This document shows positions 6,165-7,537 of a DNA stretch of 7,537 bases, piece after piece. Each line of letters begins with the position of its first letter. Position 1 is the stretch's first letter. The DNA lies in NCBI GenBank assembly GCA_007123695.1, contig SLGN01000729.1, forward strand, positions 1 through 7,537. Reading direction: 5' to 3'. The DNA comes from Verrucomicrobiales bacterium. GTDB taxonomy: Bacteria > Verrucomicrobiota > Verrucomicrobiia > Verrucomicrobiales > DEV007. The notes under the pieces were generated by a model. It made no database searches. It was not told the origin of the DNA and worked only from the letters and a program-made list of their open reading frames with translations. The position numbers were made by a program, and so were the translations under genes.

Positions 6165-6191
6165 CGGCCATAATCGGCTAAATGATTAGCC
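6152..6191. promoter_or_regulatory. Phased 10-bp repeat array with inverted repeat: likely Fic operator
   Basis: Three 10-bp units follow without gaps: AATCGGCTAT (6152-6161), AATCGGCCAT (6162-6171) and AATCGGCTAA (6172-6181). The third overlaps a perfect inverted repeat, GGCTAA-ATGA-TTAGCC (6176-6191). The first two units contain the two halves of the -10 box and the array covers the predicted start point, so a protein bound here would block transcription. A 10-bp period puts every unit on the same face of the helix. The Fic protein's own C-terminal winged helix is the natural candidate binder; that part is inference. Confidence 0.6.
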
Positions 6192-6200
6192 AAGCCTGCC

Positions 6201-7268
6201 ATGCTTCCCCCTGTCTTCACCATCACCCCCGAGATGCTTCGGCTTGTCGCCGAGCTGGAAGAATTCAAAGGGCAGTGGCGCATGATCCGCAGCCTTTCGC
6301 CCGCGAAACTCACCTCGCTGCGCAAGGTCGCCACCATCGAGAGTGTCGGCTCCTCGACCCGTATCGAGGGTTCCCGGCTCACCGACCGACAGGTCGAGGA
6401 CCTGCTCGGTCGCCTGCACATCACCGAGTTCAAGACGCGCGATGAGCAGGAGGTCGCGGGTTACGCCTATGTCATGGATCAGGTATTTGATGCCTACGAT
6501 CAGATTCCCATCACGGAAAACGTGATCGGCCAGCTCCATGAGGACCTTCTGCGCCACAGCACGAAGGACGAGCGTCACCGCGGCCGCTACAAGACTCTTC
6601 CCAACAACGTTGCTGCCTTTGATGCGGATGGAAAGGAGATCGGCATCGTCTTCCAGACCACTTCGCCCTTCGACACGCCGCGCGAGATGGAATCCCTCGT
6701 TGCTTGGTTCATCAAGGCCGACCGCGAGCGCTCCTTGCATCCACTGCTGCTCATCGGCAGCTTCATCGTCGTCTTCCTCGCCATCCATCCGTTTCAGGAT
6801 GGCAATGGCCGCCTCTCCCGTGTGCTCACCACACTCATGCTCTTGCGTGCTGGGTATGGCCATGTGCCCTACAGCTCGCTGGAGAGCATCATCGAAGCCT
6901 CAAAGGAAGGCTACTACCGCGCCCTCCGCCGCACCCAGACCACGCTCACGACGAGGAAACCCGACTGGGAAGCCTGGCTCATGTTCTTCCTCCGCTCCCT
7001 CGTGAAGCAGAAAGACGCGCTGGCGAGGAAGATCGCCATCGAGGACACGCAAGCCACCGACCTCCACCCGCTCGCGAAGAAGATCCTCACCCACTTCGCC
7101 GACCACGAGACGCTTACCCTCAGCCAGATAGTCAGGCTCACCAACGGCAAACGCAGCACGCTCAAGCTCCGCTTGAAGGAACTCGTCCAGCACGGCCACC
7201 TCACGCCTAAAGGCCAGGGGCGCGGGGCACATTATCAAAGACCTAACGTCAACATGGCCCCAAAATGA
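6201..7268 (+). CDS. Class II Fic AMP-transferase with C-terminal winged helix
   Basis: A 355-residue Fic family protein. Fic enzymes usually move AMP from ATP onto a Ser, Thr or Tyr hydroxyl of a target protein. The catalytic motif is complete: HPFQDGNGRLSR at 196-207, with catalytic His196 and the anion-binding Gly/Asn/Arg loop. The self-inhibition motif [S/T]xxxE[G/N] is STRIEG at 52-57, with Glu56 as the inhibitory residue; it lies before the Fic core, which defines class II. A flap for target docking is expected near GIVFQTTSPFDT (148-159). Residues about 285-347 form a winged helix (LAKKILTHF, LTLSQIVRLT, STLKLRLKELVQHGHL), a likely DNA-binding part. The ATG at 6201 fits the usual MLPPVFTITPEML start of this group and lies about 30 bases after the predicted transcription start; no Shine-Dalgarno sequence is seen. 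Its good promoter and phased repeats, unlike its neighbours, suggest an independently regulated, possibly acquired gene. The cellular target is unknown. Confidence 0.93.
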   Translation: MLPPVFTITPEMLRLVAELEEFKGQWRMIRSLSPAKLTSLRKVATIESVGSSTRIEGSRLTDRQVEDLLGRLHITEFKTRDEQEVAGYAYVMDQVFDAYDQIPITENVIGQLHEDLLRHSTKDERHRGRYKTLPNNVAAFDADGKEIGIVFQTTSPFDTPREMESLVAWFIKADRERSLHPLLLIGSFIVVFLAIHPFQDGNGRLSRVLTTLMLLRAGYGHVPYSSLESIIEASKEGYYRALRRTQTTLTTRKPDWEAWLMFFLRSLVKQKDALARKIAIEDTQATDLHPLAKKILTHFADHETLTLSQIVRLTNGKRSTLKLRLKELVQHGHLTPKGQGRGAHYQRPNVNMAPK

Positions 7269-7324
7269 ATCAAAGTGACTCCACAGGAAAAAAGTTAGAA
7301 CTCACCCTTCTTTACAAGTCATGA
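7265..7324 (+). pseudogene. 19-codon ORF coupled to the Fic gene, possible broken gene start
   Basis: The ATG at 7265 overlaps the Fic TGA as ATGA, the classic arrangement for translational coupling. It encodes MNQSDSTGKKLELTLLYKS and then stops at 7322-7324. The segment KKLELT resembles the opening of site-specific DNA methyltransferases of type III restriction systems (KLELTWIGK, from memory), so this could be the remaining start of a deleted partner gene. Right after the stop the sequence becomes pyrimidine-rich and then G-run-rich, consistent with a breakpoint near 7310-7325. It may also be a real small peptide or chance; the match is very short. Confidence 0.35.
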
Positions 7325-7366
7325 ATTCCTTTCTCATCCCCTCGGCTCTCTTCCCGCCGAAGGCCC

Positions 7367-7417
7367 GGGGTCGGAGGGGGTTCAGGGGAGGTAGGGGGCG
7401 TTTGGGACCATCGGGGG
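7367..7417 (+). repeat. G-run cluster with G-quadruplex potential
   Basis: Runs of G occur at 7367-7370 (4), 7376-7380 (5), 7385-7388 (4), 7394-7398 (5), 7404-7406 (3) and 7413-7417 (5), separated by 4-6 bases. The first four runs meet the standard four-tract rule with loops of 4-5 bases. The G-rich strand is the plus strand, downstream of the Fic gene and past the 3' end of the putative minus-strand gene. Confidence 0.65.
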
Positions 7418-7429
7418 CAGGAATCGCCC
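7415..7429. repeat. Copy of a 13-mer shared with 309-321, in a small hairpin
   Basis: GCAGGAATCGCCC at 7417-7429 is identical to 309-321. Here it sits in a GGGC-AGGAATC-GCCC hairpin (7415-7429), four bases beyond the stop of the putative minus-strand gene. The other copy also lies downstream of a minus-strand stop (at 402), so it could mark gene ends. Confidence 0.4.
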
Positions 7430-7432
7430 GAA

Positions 7433-7537
7433 TCAGGCCGGCAAGTCAAGGGTTTTCTGGCGGATTTCGCAGATTCGCAGAAAGAGCGCCCGATAATCTT
7501 GCTCTCTGGGCACGGGTAGCCGCTCCCGCTTGATTCC
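7433..7537 (-). CDS. Possible C-terminus of a minus-strand gene (runs off the window)
   Basis: Read on the minus strand from 7537, the frame is open for 34 codons and ends in TGA at 7435-7433. The peptide is acceptable for a real protein end: it includes VPREQDYRALFLRICEIR and ends QKTLDLPA. I do not recognise a family. Third-position GC is about two thirds, lower than the obvious genes in the window. Part of the frame runs through a short GATTTCGCA/GATTCGCA direct repeat (7463-7479), so it could be chance. The hairpin copy of the 13-mer follows the stop immediately. Confidence 0.35.
   Translation of the reverse strand, partial: GIKRERLPVPREQDYRALFLRICEIRQKTLDLPA
7463..7479. repeat. Short imperfect direct repeat GATTTCGCA / GATTCGCA
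   Basis: GATTTCGCA (7463-7471) is followed directly by GATTCGCA (7472-7479) and then GA. It lies between TTTCTG (7454-7459) and CAGAAA (7478-7483), which are inverted copies of each other. From memory, similar GATT(T)CGCA repeats occur between genes in Verrucomicrobiota; not verified here. Confidence 0.35.

Noticed and set aside
6152..6181. A CRISPR array
   Set aside because: The three 10-bp units are contiguous, without spacers, and no cas gene is nearby; they fit an operator.
7321..7533. A plus-strand 70-codon frame after the Fic gene
   Set aside because: It runs through the G-run cluster and repeats and gives a Gly/Arg-rich peptide without resemblance to a protein.

Overview
This is a GC-rich bacterial window. 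I infer a member of the PVC superphylum, most likely Verrucomicrobiota or Planctomycetota. The reasons are the truncated DUF1549-type gene at the left edge, a tandem molybdate-type binding protein of a kind I associate with those phyla, several short intergenic repeats, and almost no Shine-Dalgarno sequences before the genes. No ribosomal or other phylogenetic marker is present, so this assignment is inference.

Left part (1-2709). Two minus-strand genes read out of the window: the N-terminus of a secreted DUF1549-family protein (1-269) and a two-helix membrane protein of unknown function (402-902). Across a 253-bp divergent spacer lies a plus-strand gene (1156-2709) for a 517-residue exported protein that looks like a peptidase-MA/gluzincin-type protein without its zinc-binding HExxH motif. 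The divergent spacer holds a regularly spaced set of alternating AGATT/AATCT half-sites.

Centre (2798-5958). A compact ABC transporter operon of the molybdate/tungstate type: a double-domain substrate-binding protein (two ModA-like modules in one chain, the second with three cysteines near predicted ligand loops), 32 bp later a ModB-type permease with an extra N-terminal helix, and, overlapping by 8 bp, a short ModC-type ATPase without the usual C-terminal TOBE/Mop domain. A TTGACA hexamer next to an 11-bp palindrome precedes the operon. A run of ten C residues lies between the first two genes. The stop codon of the last gene sits in a 7-bp tandem repeat.

Right part (5959-7537). A repeat-containing spacer leads to a well-matched sigma-70 promoter (TTGACC-17-TATAAT). 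Its -10 box and start region are built from three in-phase 10-bp repeats plus an inverted repeat. This drives a class II (self-inhibited) Fic AMP-transferase with a C-terminal winged helix, which suggests autoregulation. The Fic stop overlaps the ATG of a 19-codon ORF by four bases (ATGA). That ORF may be the broken start of a partner gene, because the sequence then changes into a G-run (G-quadruplex-like), repeat-bearing stretch. At the right edge a minus-strand reading frame stays open to the window end and may be the C-terminus of another gene.

The best leads are the cysteine-bearing double binding protein and its unusual transporter, and the Fic gene with its phased operator array and apparently decayed coupled partner.
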